From: Chimonanthus salicifolius
Taxonomy: Eukaryota; Streptophyta; Magnoliopsida; Laurales; Calycanthaceae
DNA length: 64,000 nt
Assembly: GCA_013350335.1 (NCBI GenBank)
Contig: CM023537.1
Coordinates: forward strand, 52,013,214 to 52,077,213
Direction: 5' to 3'
How positions within the stretch are numbered: position 1 is the first letter of the stretch; the number at the start of each line of letters is the position of its first letter. Of this stretch, positions 24,048-39,000 are shown piece by piece. The notes below the pieces were generated by a model. That model did not search any database, had not been told where the DNA came from, and worked only from the letters and a program-made list of their open reading frames with translations. A program made the translations under genes and the position numbers.

Positions 24048-27000
24048 ATGGCTTCACTAGCGGACATTGGGTTGGCGGCAGCTATCAATATTCTCAGCGC
24101 CTTTGTATTTTTTATAGCATTTGCTATACTAAGACTTCAACCATTCAATGATAGGGTATACTTTCCAAAATGGTATCTCAAGCATCTAAGGAGCAGCCCC
24201 ATGCATGCTGGAGCATTTGTGCACAAATTTGTGAATTTGGACTTCAGATCATATCTAAGGTTTCTAAACTGGATGCCAGATGCATTGAAAATGCCAGAAC
24301 CTGAGCTTATTGAACATGCAGGACTTGAGTCTGCTGTTTATTTGAGGATTTACTTGCTTGGGTATGCTCTATTTTTGTCTGCTTTTCTTCCATAGTCTAT
24401 TGGTATTCTTGTTTGGTTTTGTCCAAACCTTAAAAATGGCTTTGTTAGTCACTTTCTTTGAAATTTATGATTTTGAGCTTTTGCTGACGAATATATGAAA
24501 ACTGATTCATGGAGGGTTGTTTTACAAAATTCAAAAAGCTGGAAGCATCCATATTAATGCCCATTGTAACGTGCATATGCATGAAGCATTATGTTGGCTA
24601 GCCTCTTAAATTGATGGATTGCATTAGTTAGTACATGAACCATTTCGTACTAGATGATTAACATGTATATGGATTTATGTGCAGGCTTAAAATCTTTGTT
24701 CCTATCACATTTCTGGCTTTCACTATGTTCCAGTCAATTGGATTGCATCAGTTAGGACATGAACCATTTCGTACTAGATGATTAACATGTATATTGATTT
24801 ATATGCAGGCTTAAAATCTTTGTTCCTATCACATTTCTGGCTTTCACTATACTGGTTCCAGTCAATTGGACTAACAACACTCTTGAGAACATATCAGCCA
24901 AGAATGTGACTTTCAGTGACATAGATAAGCTTTCCATTTCTAATATTCCGGAGGGATCAGAGAGGTGAGCCATCATCCACAGTTTTCTTGTTTATGCTTC
25001 AAGGTATGTTTTTAAGGTCATTTGCATAATTAAATTGTTGTGAGGTATGACACCTAAACCTCAGAGTGGAACACATTCCTGTATTGTGCCATATACAACA
25101 CTCTGTTCTCTTTTATATAATCCATGTTGTTGCCATATGCCCATCTCCATCCCATTTCTGGGCATCATTTGTTGTGAGTTGATAAAATTGATAATCTCTT
25201 ATAATTCTACCTATGATTATTGACATTCAGTTAGTGATTACAAACATTGGGATTAGTTCAACCATTCATTGTTTTAATGAAGAGTTGGAAATTAAGAGAC
25301 AATTGGTTGATTAACTGAGTATAGAATTTAAATTAGATCTTATGGAATAATAATTTTCATTTTTGGTGTAGAAAAATGCTAGAAAGATGTAATTTTATTC
25401 TGATAATGTTGTAATTGTGTTCTACCCCAAATGATGCAATTGGTTTATATACATTCACATCTCTGATATGCTTTATAGTGCAGAATTTTCACTTATTCCA
25501 GCACTTCCTGCATTTGATTTTTCTGTCACATGAATTTAGGGTAGTTGTTGCAAAATGCGTTTGCTTCCACACTTAATTGGTCATAGATGACTGTTAAAAA
25601 AAATAACATCTTCCAATGGTGCAGGTTTTGGACTCATTTGGTAATGGCTTATGCTTTTACATTTTGGACATGCTATATGTTGTATAAGGAGTACAAGATA
25701 GTTGCTTCAATGAGGTTACATTTTCTTGCATCAGAGCATCGCCGTCCAGATCAGTTTACTGTAAGCTCATCTAACATGTTACTTCTTAGACTTACATGGT
25801 TATGCAAATGACGTGAAGTTATACTTGTGATATAGTTGGTTCAGGCTTTTTGGCTTTGCCAAAATGTCTCTGACAAACCTCAACCGCCAAAAATGAAAGA
25901 TATCTTCTTTTTTTTTTGGGGTGGTGTGGGATTGGTGTGTTCCTCAAATTTCATTGAAATCTCAAAAACCCACAAAGGATAGGAAGAAGCAGATCACAAG
26001 ATGAAAAAGAATAGTTCACCTTGATGTCCCCAAAACCAAAACCTTTAAGGGTATCTGTACACCATACAATTGACAGCTCCTCTCTCCTTTGCAAAGTCAA
26101 CTTTTCTAATCCCATAAGCGTACATATGGTGTTTCATGGCATAATCATCCAAACAACACTATGTTTGGATCCTACAAGGATAGCGCCTCTAATTTAGCAA
26201 CCATATAATAATAAACAACTGAAGATATGTTCTCAATGCTCTAATCCAATCTTTGGATCAAATCAATGCTATATAAATAATGCAATATCCTCACTTTAAA
26301 TGAAAGATAAAAAAAGCTAACATAATCAAGATAACTACTAACTAATCATTGTGGGACTTTTAAACACAATCCATGTTGGGTATTTAATGTTCCAAAATGG
26401 TGTTCTTGGGCAATATATATTTTATGATGGACTGGCATATGGACCTTGGGAAAACATCAACATTTGCTGCTTTCTTTCTTGAAATCCCTCCATATATATT
26501 GCTTTTTCCAAAAAAAAAAAACTCATTGTGTTGTTGTATTTTGAGTTCATCCACTATTTTATGTCATTGTTGGCTGCATCTAATTGGTATCAATTATAAA
26601 GCAACAATTTGTGTTTTTTATTTTGAAAGATAATTACAAAGTGACAATTGTGACGAGCCCGTAGCATAGTTGCTCATTGTTATCAAGTCACCATCTCATA
26701 AATAAAATGAAATTATACTTATTTTCAACACAATTCATGTTGATGCTTGACTTTCATATCTCAAGATTGATTTATTTTTTTTTGAATATAATTTGCATGA
26801 CTACAGTTTTTTATTATTGTTTGGCTCAACTTCAATGTTTTGTCTTCTGTACAACGAAACTCTGTGCGGTAACTCATCCATAATACATGTGTATTAGTTT
26901 TTTTTTTTTTGGAGCAGTAACAAAACGGATTTTATTGATAAAGAAAGAGAGTACAAATAGATCAACTGGGAAATGGTCTAGAAGTGCTAGATCGAAACTG

Positions 27001-30000
27001 AGTTGTTGACTCCATTTTTAATGAAGAAATCTGCCATGTCATTTGTTGTACAACTGACTTGCACAAAGGAAACATCCAGTCTCGAAGATATAGCCTAATT
27101 TCCCTAACTGTGGTAATCAATCTCCAGGGGGGTCGTTATGTCCCTTTCCCATTTAATTGCATTTGCCGAATCCCCTTCGATCACCAGTGAACAATGCCCA
27201 TAGACTTTCCAGTTGGTTAAAGCTCGCTCCTAATACTGAGGAGTTTCACCTTATTTGAGTCCCTAATCCCCATCGACTCTGTGAAAACCAAAGAAGTTAT
27301 ACCACTATGGTTCCTAAGAACACCACCTATCCCTACTAGACCTGGTTCCTAAGTACATGTTGTGAATTAGTTGTGGGATCTTTTCTGTCCAAATTTTAGC
27401 TCTTGTTGCACAAAGATATAGCAGAAAATTCTATGAACTGGAATCATCCAAACCATCTGATGCTCAATGAATTTAGACAGTTGGCTACTGTTTTTAACCG
27501 TTCATTTGTTGAATGGTGATCTAAGTGTTAACTATTGCGACTTTAATGATCTTTCTCATCCTCAATGACAGCAAGACATGCATAATGTATAAGTCATCAT
27601 GAACTTTCTGAGTATATTTTCAGATTAGCAGCCTATAGCTTCTGCTTATAGTGTTAACATTTTGTTCTTGCCAGTCAGATCCGAGAAATGGGAAGTACAC
27701 TAACAAGATTAAAATGCATGCTGTGGCATTTGAAATTCTGACATGTGATATTCAGTTTAAATTGAAATTGTCTCATTTTACAGCTTCATTATAAATAAAT
27801 GGTTCTTTTTAATCAGTAAATACAGTTTGCTTGGATTGCAATTTAGAATTATGCTTCCCATTTCCTAAGCATTGATATTCTATTTCATTCTTTGCCAGGT
27901 CCTTGTGAGAAATGTCCCACCAGATCCTGATGAATCCATTAGTGAGCTTGTTGAACATTTTTTTCTAGTCAACCATCCTGATCACTATCTCACTCATCAG
28001 GTTGTATGCTAAAACTTTTATTGGATTATTTTTCAAGCTATCTCTTGTGTTGCATGTGGAATAAAGTAATGCATGCTAAGAACGTTCCCCATTCATATAT
28101 GGATTTTTCCTTTTCCTTGTTCATCTTGGATGCAAAACTGAAACTTCAATTCACCAATTATTTCTAGAATAAAATTCATAGTAATGGTTGGTAACGTTTG
28201 TAGCAGTTGTTATTGTCATAAGAATTTTGATACTGTGACTGGGTAGAGCCAGGAATCATCCTCTATTGGGTGGGTTTTGTTTTGTTCTTATTTTTTATTT
28301 TTATTTTTTCGGGGATTGGGGGTTGGCTAGATCTTAAGAATTGGTCAGATCTTTAAATACTTCATCCATGTCCTGATTTTTTAATATAATGTTGGAACAA
28401 GATTGCTCCTTCCCTGAATGCACTCTAATCCATACATTAGAGACCATGATTTAGTGATCTGGACCTTTAATCTGATAGACCCTTACATATATCAGAAAAA
28501 AGTGTTTCAGTTTAAGAATGCCGGCCACCATTCCACCCTTTTGTATTATTGGTGATTTGATGTAATCTCAATTGGTAAGATTTTGCCATATTGTTGAAAT
28601 TCTCCTCCAATTGGAGAATTTTTTGGGCCTCTCTCCATCCATGCAACATGTTATGAGTAACTGTTTGGATCGGTATTATTGTAGGATACGATTCGTTATA
28701 ATATTAGACATGATTAAGTTGATGTGTTAGATTGGATACGATTCGTTATAATATTAGACATGATTAAGTTGATGTGTTAGATTATCTTAACATACAACAG
28801 TTTACAGCCTTGACTACTTCAAAGAAAAATCTAAGGATGCTTATGCACCATTGTTGATTTACAATAAAAGAGGAGACTTGAAGGTTGAAAGGGACCACTA
28901 CACTTCTTACTATTTTGAGAGTCAGTAGTGTATTGTATCTTAGAAAGGGGATGGATTTTTTTAATTGGAAAATGGGAATGAGATTTTGAATTGGGTTAAA
29001 TGTATTAGACAATACTGCAAGTACTAAGGATACAAGTATTGTGAGATGCTTCCATTTATTCTCTATCAATATCAGTGGTGCATGGTGTGGGGGGAGGACA
29101 GGAGGGAGAGGGGACTAAGCAATGCTGCAAGTACTGTACTGTTAACTAAGGATCTTCCAAAGCCTTTGGTTTAGTGGGGTGGGGTGCACGGCCCCATGTC
29201 CTACAAGTATTGTGAGATGCTTCCGTTTATTCTATATCAATATCGGAGAGGAGGGAGAGGGGACTAAGCAATGCTGCAAGTACTGTACTGTTAACTAAGG
29301 ATCTTCCAAAGCCTTTGGTTTAGTGGGGGTGGGGTGCACGGCCCCATGTCCTACAAGTATTGTGGGATGCTTCCATTTATTCTATATCAATATCGGATGT
29401 AAAAAGGCTTCTATAACACAAAACCTTGTTTGGGAATAGACAGGAGGATCAAGTAACTTATTCCAATCCATTTTAATTAGATTCAGCAAAAATATGTATA
29501 TTATATTTGAGTTAAAAATCTCTTATAATAAATGTTACCACTGCTGCCCAGACCTCCTTTGCCCATTTATATAACCATTTATCCTTTTTTTTTTTTGAAA
29601 TGGTTATAACCATTTATCTTTGGTATACAACCTGGTATTTTCAACCTTTTTTCTTTTCAAATGAAAATGAAGTTCTCTCTCATTCAGGAATACCTCTATG
29701 ATTGACATCTTACGAGCCTGGAAGGAATGTGCTGACCTTGCATAAGTTCCTTTCTTGTTGTTGTATCCATGTTTAGGGCTTTTTCGTGCGTGTTTTAGGT
29801 TTCTGGGATCTTTGTATTTTCTTTTTGTTTTGTGCTCTTTTTGTATCTATACTTCTGGTGCCTCTTTTTCTGTTAATATATGAACCATTAAAAAAAAAAA
29901 ATAGTTTGAGTATTTTTTATCCTGTGTAACTTTCAATCTCAATTTATCATTCAATTTTTTTTTCGTTCTCAATTTATGTTTTAAGTACTTTCAGGTTAGT

Positions 30001-33000
30001 ATGAGATATGTATTGTCAAAGAGGTTGTCAAAGAGGTTGTAATTGTTCGAGAGGTATTTCTTACTAACAAATGATCATCTGCACATTGGGTTGCCACTCA
30101 CGAGTGGGCCCACCAAATGGGGTGGTGATGTGCCCATTGAATAATCTTTCCTTCAATTTGTGGTCTACCAAAAATCATCTTGATTAGATTGATCAAGCCA
30201 TGTTTTTAAAAGGTCATAAAGTTTAAGATTAAAAAGTAACTTAAAGTGATCAAATTTTAAGAGCTTTAAAAACATGACTGGATCAATCCAATTAAGCTAA
30301 TTTTTGGTGGCCACATATTGAAAGAAAGGGCATTCCAACAGACCTATGACCTATCACTACATTTAATGGACTCTATGCCTAGGTGCTCAAGGTAGCACAG
30401 TGCCAACCCAGTGCATGGATGTTTCTCACTTGTCACATGAGAACATTGGTGGGTCCTCCTCAAGGTTGATCCTCTACCCATTCTGAAGCAGTCGTTGATT
30501 ACTAGTTCATAACACCTCTACCCATTCCAAAGCAGTCTTTGATTACCAGTTCATGACATAAGAACTTTCTATTTTTCAGCTGATAAGCTGTTAGTAATGT
30601 AATATCCAAGAATGCCATTCATTATATAGTCCAAGGACCCTTGGCCTTTTACTTAGTTGTACTGCTTTTTCTTTCCCCTATTCTTGAATGCTGAAAAGGA
30701 CTGCCTCTTTGGTAAGAAGTACAATAGAAGTACTAATTTTTGAGGATCCAAGAGCTTGAGAGGAACCTTTCTTAGGCCTTTACTAGGCCATCAACTTCTT
30801 ACAAAATGGCCTTTTGAGTTGTCAAAGATTACAAACTGTTTCAATTAAAAAAAAGATGTCATCAAAACATGTCAAAGATTATGAACTTTCCTACTTTGAC
30901 ATCCATCTTTAATACCAACAGTTCCATCACCCATTACCAAAGAACTTCCAACACATATCCCTCATCTTATGAGAAAAAAAAATGTGATGTCACATTTCTT
31001 TACAATTTTCCTGTAGTCCAAGCTATCACACTGTTTGAAGGATTCCTTGAAAGGCTTTACACAGTCCTCAAGACGCACTAAAAAGAAAAAGATGTTTATG
31101 ACTTGAAAATTTTCTTAAATGGTTCTTTACAATTTTCCTGTAGTCCAAGCTATCACACTGTTTGAAGGATTCCTTGAAAGGCTTTACACAGTCCTCAAGG
31201 CGCACTAAAAAGAAAAAGATGTTTATGACTTGAAAATTTTCTTAAATGGTTATCACTGTAGTTTGATCATTGATCACCTTTTTGGGAACCATATTTGTTC
31301 TTTCTGTTTTGGAACTCTCATTCATATTTTGTCTCCATAGCAAAAGGTTCTAGTGTTTCGATTGGAGTTCTGTTTCAGAAAAAGAAGGCATAGAAATTTA
31401 AAGAAATGATAAAATATTAAAAATAGTACAAGCTTATAAAATGATGAAATTAGTCATTTACATCAGTTCACACTAATTTAAACAAATAAAAACATAAATT
31501 ACTATCAAATACCTATTCATGTTTATAACCTCAAGTCATATAGCATGATTCCCATTTAAGGGGGTTTGAATTTTATTCTCCTAGGACTAAAATAAAAATC
31601 CAATTAGACAAAAGAATCCTAGGATATACCCAAGAAATAAACTTAAATTCCCATTTTATTCAAAATCAAAAGTCATATAGCATGATTCCCATTTAAGGGG
31701 GTTTGAATTTTATTCTCGTAGGACTAAAATAAAAATCCAAGTAGACAAAAAAATCCTAGGATATACCCAAGAAATAAACTTAAATTCCCATTTTATTCAA
31801 AATCAAAAGTCCCTAGGTCCATTTCTTTTTCTTTCCATGTTTGTCACATCCATAAAAATCAAGCGTATGAATTGAAAAATAGACTGGATAAACTACAAGT
31901 GGGCCAAATTTTAGCTCAAAATTCAATTAAAATTGAAAAATAGACTTGATAAACTACAAGTAGGCCAATTTTTAGCTCAAAATTCAATTTTTAGCCACTT
32001 GATCTTAGTGGTCAACTCACAAGTTATCCACTAAGATCAATTGGCTAGAAATTGAATTTTGAGCTAAAATTTAATCCGCTTATAGCTCATCAAGTCTAAT
32101 TCTAAATCCCGTATGGTTGGATTTTAATTGAATTTTTAAAAACTAAAAAAAACTTGAAATCATTAGGATTGGAATGGTTAGGGCCAAAACAGGCCATTTT
32201 AGCCCGTTTCACCCAGATTTAGGCCCATTTGGGCTGGAGCAGACCTTAATGACCGTCACTGAATGGGCCAGAATGGAAGCCGATACCGAAACTTAGCTGT
32301 TCTGTTCCATTTTTTGGACGGAACCGGAATGTTCTGGCTAGAATGGAATGGAATTTACTTCTAAATTGGGAATCACTTGTTAATGAAAAGTCAAATTTGA
32401 ACTTGATGACATTTGCTTTTCTTTTTGAAGTTTTCTGATTTTGCACAATCTATTTATTGGAGATCTTTGTCAAATAGACATTTTTTGTAGTCTAGTCTAT
32501 TTATGAATTTAAGTAATCTTGTCAGATCTTCTTTACTCTTCTGCACTGTCTCAAAAAGGAGACTTTCGTAGCTCCTGCTTAGTTGGCTTATCATGTTTGA
32601 CAATGCTGAATGTCTTAACTGGTATGGTTTGGGAAGGTCCATAAGTGTTAGGTTCCTCTGATTAACTTATACTTGCTTTTGGGGGTTTCTTCTCTCCTAT
32701 CAATAAAACAACAATCTTTCAAAAAAAAAAAACTAGCTTTGAGATTGATAGAGACACTGATCTTGTGCCCTGAGTCTTAGGATTGAGCTAGTAGTCTTTG
32801 GCTATGACATCCTTATAATCTAAGAAGCATGGTCTGATCTACTGGTTATTGTCAGGCTATGAAGATGTCTTGGTCTGATATAGAGTAGAAGTTGAAATGA
32901 TTGAGGAGAGTATGAAGTAATGATCATTCACTTGGCCATTCTTTTTGTTGGTGAATAATGAATGAGCACAATGTTAGGGTGGATTTGAATTATAGGTTGT

Positions 33001-36000
33001 CTCATTTTTCTGTTTAATTTCTAGTAGATGACAGTTCTTATTGGTGTCATTTGAACTCTTTTTCATGCCACTCTCATGCATAGCCTTCTATTGCCTTGAT
33101 TTCCTCTTTAGGTAGTTTTTCTTGGTTAAAACTGTTTTGAGCTTGCATTTACTGTTTACAAAATGAATGTAGGTTGTGTACAATGCAAACAAACTTGCAA
33201 AGCTTGTCAAGAAGAAGAAAACAAAGCAGAACTGGCTTGATTACTATAAACTTAAACAAGAGAGAAGTCCAGATCCATCACGGAGGCCAACAAAAAAGGT
33301 ATAGCATCAATTAGGCCATAATTGTGTCAATATCTTTCCATGCCTTATAATACTTATGAACGCAATTTGATGGATTTATGTTTCTTTTCTATCAATCAGA
33401 CTGGTTTTCTGGGACTTTGGGGAAAAAAAGTGGACTCAATTGAATATTACACATCTGAGATTGAAAAGTTATCTGCAGAAGTAAGTATTATTTTCTTATT
33501 TTCGTGGTACTAGATTTTAATTTTCTAGATGGAACAATTTCATGATTTTTTTGGGGTCCTTGTTTTAGTACATGTTCCATGATTATTGTAACAATTCTTT
33601 TGTGATAATTTCTGTTTCTCCTTCTTTTCTTTCTGCATCTTACCCCTTATTTGTTTAATGTATCTTTCAAACTTATGACTTATTTTGGCATGTTATTCAT
33701 ACATTACACTGATGGTAATTGTTGCACCTACAGTTAGTGCGCAAAGCATTCTGAATTGTGTTGGGTAGTGAATATTGTGAAATTTAAGGTTGAATGTACA
33801 ACGAAAGAAAGGCAAAAGTGAAGTTCATCTCAATGTTACCATTTTTCTGTATCAAATACATGGCTAAGGGGACCCACAAACAACTTTCCTCCCTCCCTTC
33901 CCCCCACCCCACCCAAATAATAATAATAATAATCATAATCTACCCCCATCAATTGGATCCTACCCATTTTGAATCCATTAGGCATGTGTGTGTCACACTT
34001 GGATGTAGTAAGCCATGCCTAACATGTTACTGTTACAACACTAAAAAGGCAACTTGTCAATTGGACCCTATACTTGGCATATAATACATCTTGAAGTATA
34101 TAAGAATCCCTTTCTCTCTCTCGATCGATCTCGACCTCTCTATATTTTTCTCTCTCTCTCTCTCTATGTTTTTCTATCTCTCTCTCTCTTTGCTTGAATA
34201 GGTTGCCTATCAAAAATCACTTTGATTGGATAAGTGAAGTCATATTTGTTGAGGGTTGGACCAGGCGGTTGATTGGGACTATGGTGAGCCCTTTGGGTAG
34301 GGTTCTCATATATTATTTGAGGACCCTATATATTTTATGGGTGTGACGAGCTTGCTTGACCGTGTTTTGATAGGTTGTGGAACCAACAATCAAAGAAATT
34401 TTAAATTTTCTAAGGGTTTCGATGCTTTTGTAAATGAGTGCTTAGCTTAGCTGACTTTGAATGTGTGCGCACTGAGTGTAAGTGTTCTCTTTCTTTAAAA
34501 CTCTTTTTTTTTTTTTTTTAAGATTCCAAATTATGAACTGAAACTTATTTTGTAGAGATGATTTCAGTAGATTAAATCCCACTTTTATTTGATCATGCTA
34601 ACACTTATTTTTGTGCTCCCAAAATTGATATCAACATCATAAATTTTGAAATGAATTTTAATTCGATGGTGGGTACGAATTAGATGAATTAGGCTATTTG
34701 ACAATGGAGTGTAGATGGTTAGTATTAAATTTTCGGTAAGATCTACTATGAAAAATTAAGCTCACTTCATGAGTTGCAGTCAAAATGTTACTTTAGAAGG
34801 AAAGACACTGATCTTGTGCCCTGAGGTTCCACAAATATGATACGTCACTTTAGGACTCTCTGGTCTTTTAATGAAATTACTCTTGGAATTCTAAAATAAT
34901 TATGGCCAAAACTAGAAACAGAGTGTTCAAGTTGTTAGAAAGCCATGACTTGATAACATTTTTTATGTAGAACTCATGCTCAAAAGCTAGCCGTTGAGAG
35001 AATAGTGCCTCAAGTGTTACATGGAGTTATTGGTTTCTCAAATTAACCGATGTGGGACTTTTGTCACTTCACACTTGTCCTCACGTGTAGATACGCCCTG
35101 CGGCTGCACGTGGAAACTTCAGGCCCGCCCTCACGTGCAGCTGGACCCTATGGCTATATACGGAACCTGCTCTGATAAGATGTTAGAAAACCATGATTTG
35201 ATAACATTCTTGAGGTAAAACTCACTCTCAAAAGCTAGCTGTTGAGAGAAGGGTGCCTCAAGTGTTATATGGAGTCATTGGTTTCTCAAATTAATCAATG
35301 TTGGACTTTTGCTACTTCACACAAGCTCCTGTCAGTCATAAAAGTTCTTTTGACATGGTTCAGAATTTCTCTATTGTATTTGTCTTTTGTTTTTCCACTT
35401 GGAGTTTGAATCCCAAAGGACTTGATGGTTGGCTTCATATCCTGATTTGTCAAGATGACCTAGAATGCCATGATGTACACAAGAACCCTCACAAATGCAT
35501 TCTAATCTTGCCCTTGCTTTTGGAAGGTATTCAACTCTAGGGATGAATCGAAAAAGAAATCTTCATTGGTTCTACCTCCTATTTGTTATGAAGAGAATGA
35601 ATCTTTTTATCGAAGGATTTGAGATGGTTTGCGTTACCAACCCAATAGACACACTAGTATGGTTATCTGAGGACCACTTAAAAATTATGATACTGATAAA
35701 AAACATAATAATCTATACTGATGCTTGTGAAACTTGAACTGCTGAGAAGGGTTTTAGTAACAATTTCAAGAAATAAAGTGTTGTGGCAATTCAACTTGTT
35801 GTATTTAATCAAATTCGTAAATTGATAATCACATATGGGAAAAGCGTAGAATATGTTGTTCTTGAGACAGTGGAAAAGAAGAAATGATTGACAAGTAGTT
35901 AGAGCTTGCCATGATAAAGACTTGAGCATGTCTTGATGAATTGAAGAGATGCATATCCAAAAACTCGAAGTTGTTCACATTGAACTAAATCATTGGTCAA

Positions 36001-39000
36001 GTTTTTTTTTTTAACCCTTGTTTTTCCCAGGTATTTTTGAGTTTCGCTGAGTTTTTTTAGTCTAAATGTAGTTGAGTTGACAGAATTTGATTCGATTCAT
36101 ATCAAGTTTTTGAACTATATTTTAAGAGAATGAGCTACTCTTTGAAATTTGGGATGGTTCTTGTCTGTAGAGTTTGTCAAGTACAGAGACGTACTGTGAA
36201 GGAGCCATGGTCTTAGATGGATAGGAAATGAAATTGTTGTTCTGGTGATTATGTTTCATAGTGAAGTTTGAGAGTTTATTGGGAAAATTTTGAAGTATTC
36301 GCGTGTTGTTTTTCTTTCACAAAGTATAAATGATCAGATACCCTTAAAATACCAATGCATCTTTAAGTTTTTGAAATGCCCCAAACTAACATGGAATGAC
36401 AAACATTTTTTTTTTTCTATTTTGGTCTTTAAATTTTATTGATGAATTGGAGGGAAGGTCCTTGTGATAATTTTTTTATACGAATAATCATTATTTTGAT
36501 GATGATTCTATTGAAAAAAATCTGATGAAACAAATTAGACATTATGACAATAATGAATCCCATATGCATCTATTTTTGTTCTCTCACTTGGGCATCCAAA
36601 CATGCCGTGCCTGCCATTTTTACTCATATTTTCTGGTTCCTACAAATGAAAACCATTAGGAAATACCACTTCTAAACCATGCTAGATGCAATATGAAGGT
36701 TAAATAGGTTTTGATATCCCTTATGCCCCAAGAAAAACCATAATTTGGAGATATTTTCCAGCTGCACCACATTTCTGTTTGGAAAGGACAAGATCTTCTT
36801 TACCTCTAAAGAGAAGGAAAAATTTGCCACTTTTTTGTCTCCCAAAAAGTTATGATGAGAGTTTATATGCTATTTGCTCCAGTGATTTTCATTCAATTGT
36901 ATGTAACAATTATGAGTTGTCCTAGTAAGTTGGTATACCTTTTCTTAACAATGGATGTTTGAATAATGGCTTCTCTCTCCATGCATGTTTGCCAATTCCA
37001 TTTGTTCTGCGTAATTTTGAATATTCTGTGTAATGGAACTATTTTTTGTCAGGAAGCTGCAGAGCGAGAAAAGATCATAGGCAATCCCAAGTCCATAATG
37101 CCAGCAGCTTTTGTTTCCTTCAAAAGTCGATGGGCAGCTGCTGTTTGTGCACAAACTCAACAGTCAAGAAACCCCACCTTATGGTTAACTGAATGGGCTC
37201 CTGAACCCCGTGATGTATATTGGTCAAACCTGGCAATTCCATATGTTTCTCTCTCGGTTAGGAGGCTGATAGTTGCTGTGGCATTCTTCTTCCTCACCTT
37301 TTTCTTTATGATCCCAATAGCCTTTGTCCAGTCACTTGCAAATATTGAGGGAATTGAAAAGGCTGTTCCATTCTTGAAACCTGTGATTGAAATGTGAGTA
37401 TTCTATTTCCAAGGCTCATTGAAGTCTAGTTTAACACACTTCTTGCATTGTGCTATCATGGAAAAAAGTACTGGAATATGGTTCACTATAATAAGTCCCC
37501 TTCAAAATAATTCTAGTTTGCCTGTTCACTGTATTGTGGTATAGGAAAGTAAATAAGAATTAGGGTTGATCATTTCACAATTTTTCGTCTGTAAACATGT
37601 GTCAGTTACCAATGTCTGCATTATAGATTTTGCAATTAATGAATGAGATTAAATTCTATATACTATATTTACATTATAGTGGACCTTGAGATCAATTTTG
37701 TAGACTTGCAAATTGAGGTTTAGGGTTTGATGTTGGAAATTGTGGGTATCCTTTTATTAGAACTACATGTAGTATTCAACTAGTTGCCATGCATGCTGAG
37801 AACATTGATTCATATTGTACATGTATTTTACACTTTCATTATCCCTCATATGCATGGTCACACAAAATGTGTCAAACTAATTCTGTTTTTCAGCTTTCCA
37901 TGTGTGCATGTGCATGCAGGTGTGTTTGTGTTCTTGTGTGTGTGTGTTGATTAGGAGACGGATAGGCGAGTGTTCTCTTGTGATCCCCATTTTCCATAGT
38001 GTGAGAAATATGACACGCATGGATGAGAGATGGGGTGATGGGAAGCTTTGTGCATCATTTAGGATGCCATAAATATCAGCTTCATCATGAGATTTCTACA
38101 CTGGAAAAGGTATTAAGGGCCTTCCATTCGAGTGGTTAGGTCTGATAAGCATATCAAAGTTGAGAATATCTACTCCAGAGGGGGAGTGATGATGGAAAGT
38201 GGGTCCCCAGACATGGAGGTCTGATATTTAAGGGTATAATGAAATTCTTGCTTGCATTTGATCGTTTTTGGCCATTGAGATCCAGTAATAAACATTTCTT
38301 TATGTATCTAAATCTGTATTTTTATACATTGAGTTATTATTTATGGATTCATTGTGTCAATAATTATTTATAGGTGTTAAACTCTTATGCTGGCAAATTA
38401 AGGAAATTCCAGATAGATAATTCATTGCTAATTATATTCTAAACCATGCACAACAGATTTTGAGAAGTGAAAAACGGGGGCATTATTTTACTTTTAATTG
38501 TTTGATGGATCTTTATTGTTCTCTTTTTCTTCAGAAGCATCCAACTCTCTTTATTAAAGTATAAAAATCAGAAGCAACTAAAAGGTCCATTATAGGCCAT
38601 TAGATAAATTTATAATTAAAGTATTCTGTTTTATGGTGCAATTTTGTCTAATGTTGTTTTTTTTCATCGTCTCTCACTGGTTGACTGATTTAAGTTCATT
38701 TGGTTTACCATGCAGTTCGATCATCAAGTCATTCATTCAAGGTTTCCTACCAGGAATTGCTCTAAAGATTTTCCTCATTCTTCTGCCGACAATTTTGATG
38801 CTAATGTCTAAGTTTGAAGGACTTGTCTCCTTATCATCTCTAGAGAGAAGATCTGCATCCAAGTATTATATATTTCAGCTTGTTAATGTATTCCTTGGGA
38901 GTATAATCACTGGAACTGCATTTGAACAGCTGAATAGCTTTATGAACCAGCCACCAAATAAGTATGTCCTATCAACTAGAGCAATAATATACGTATCCTA

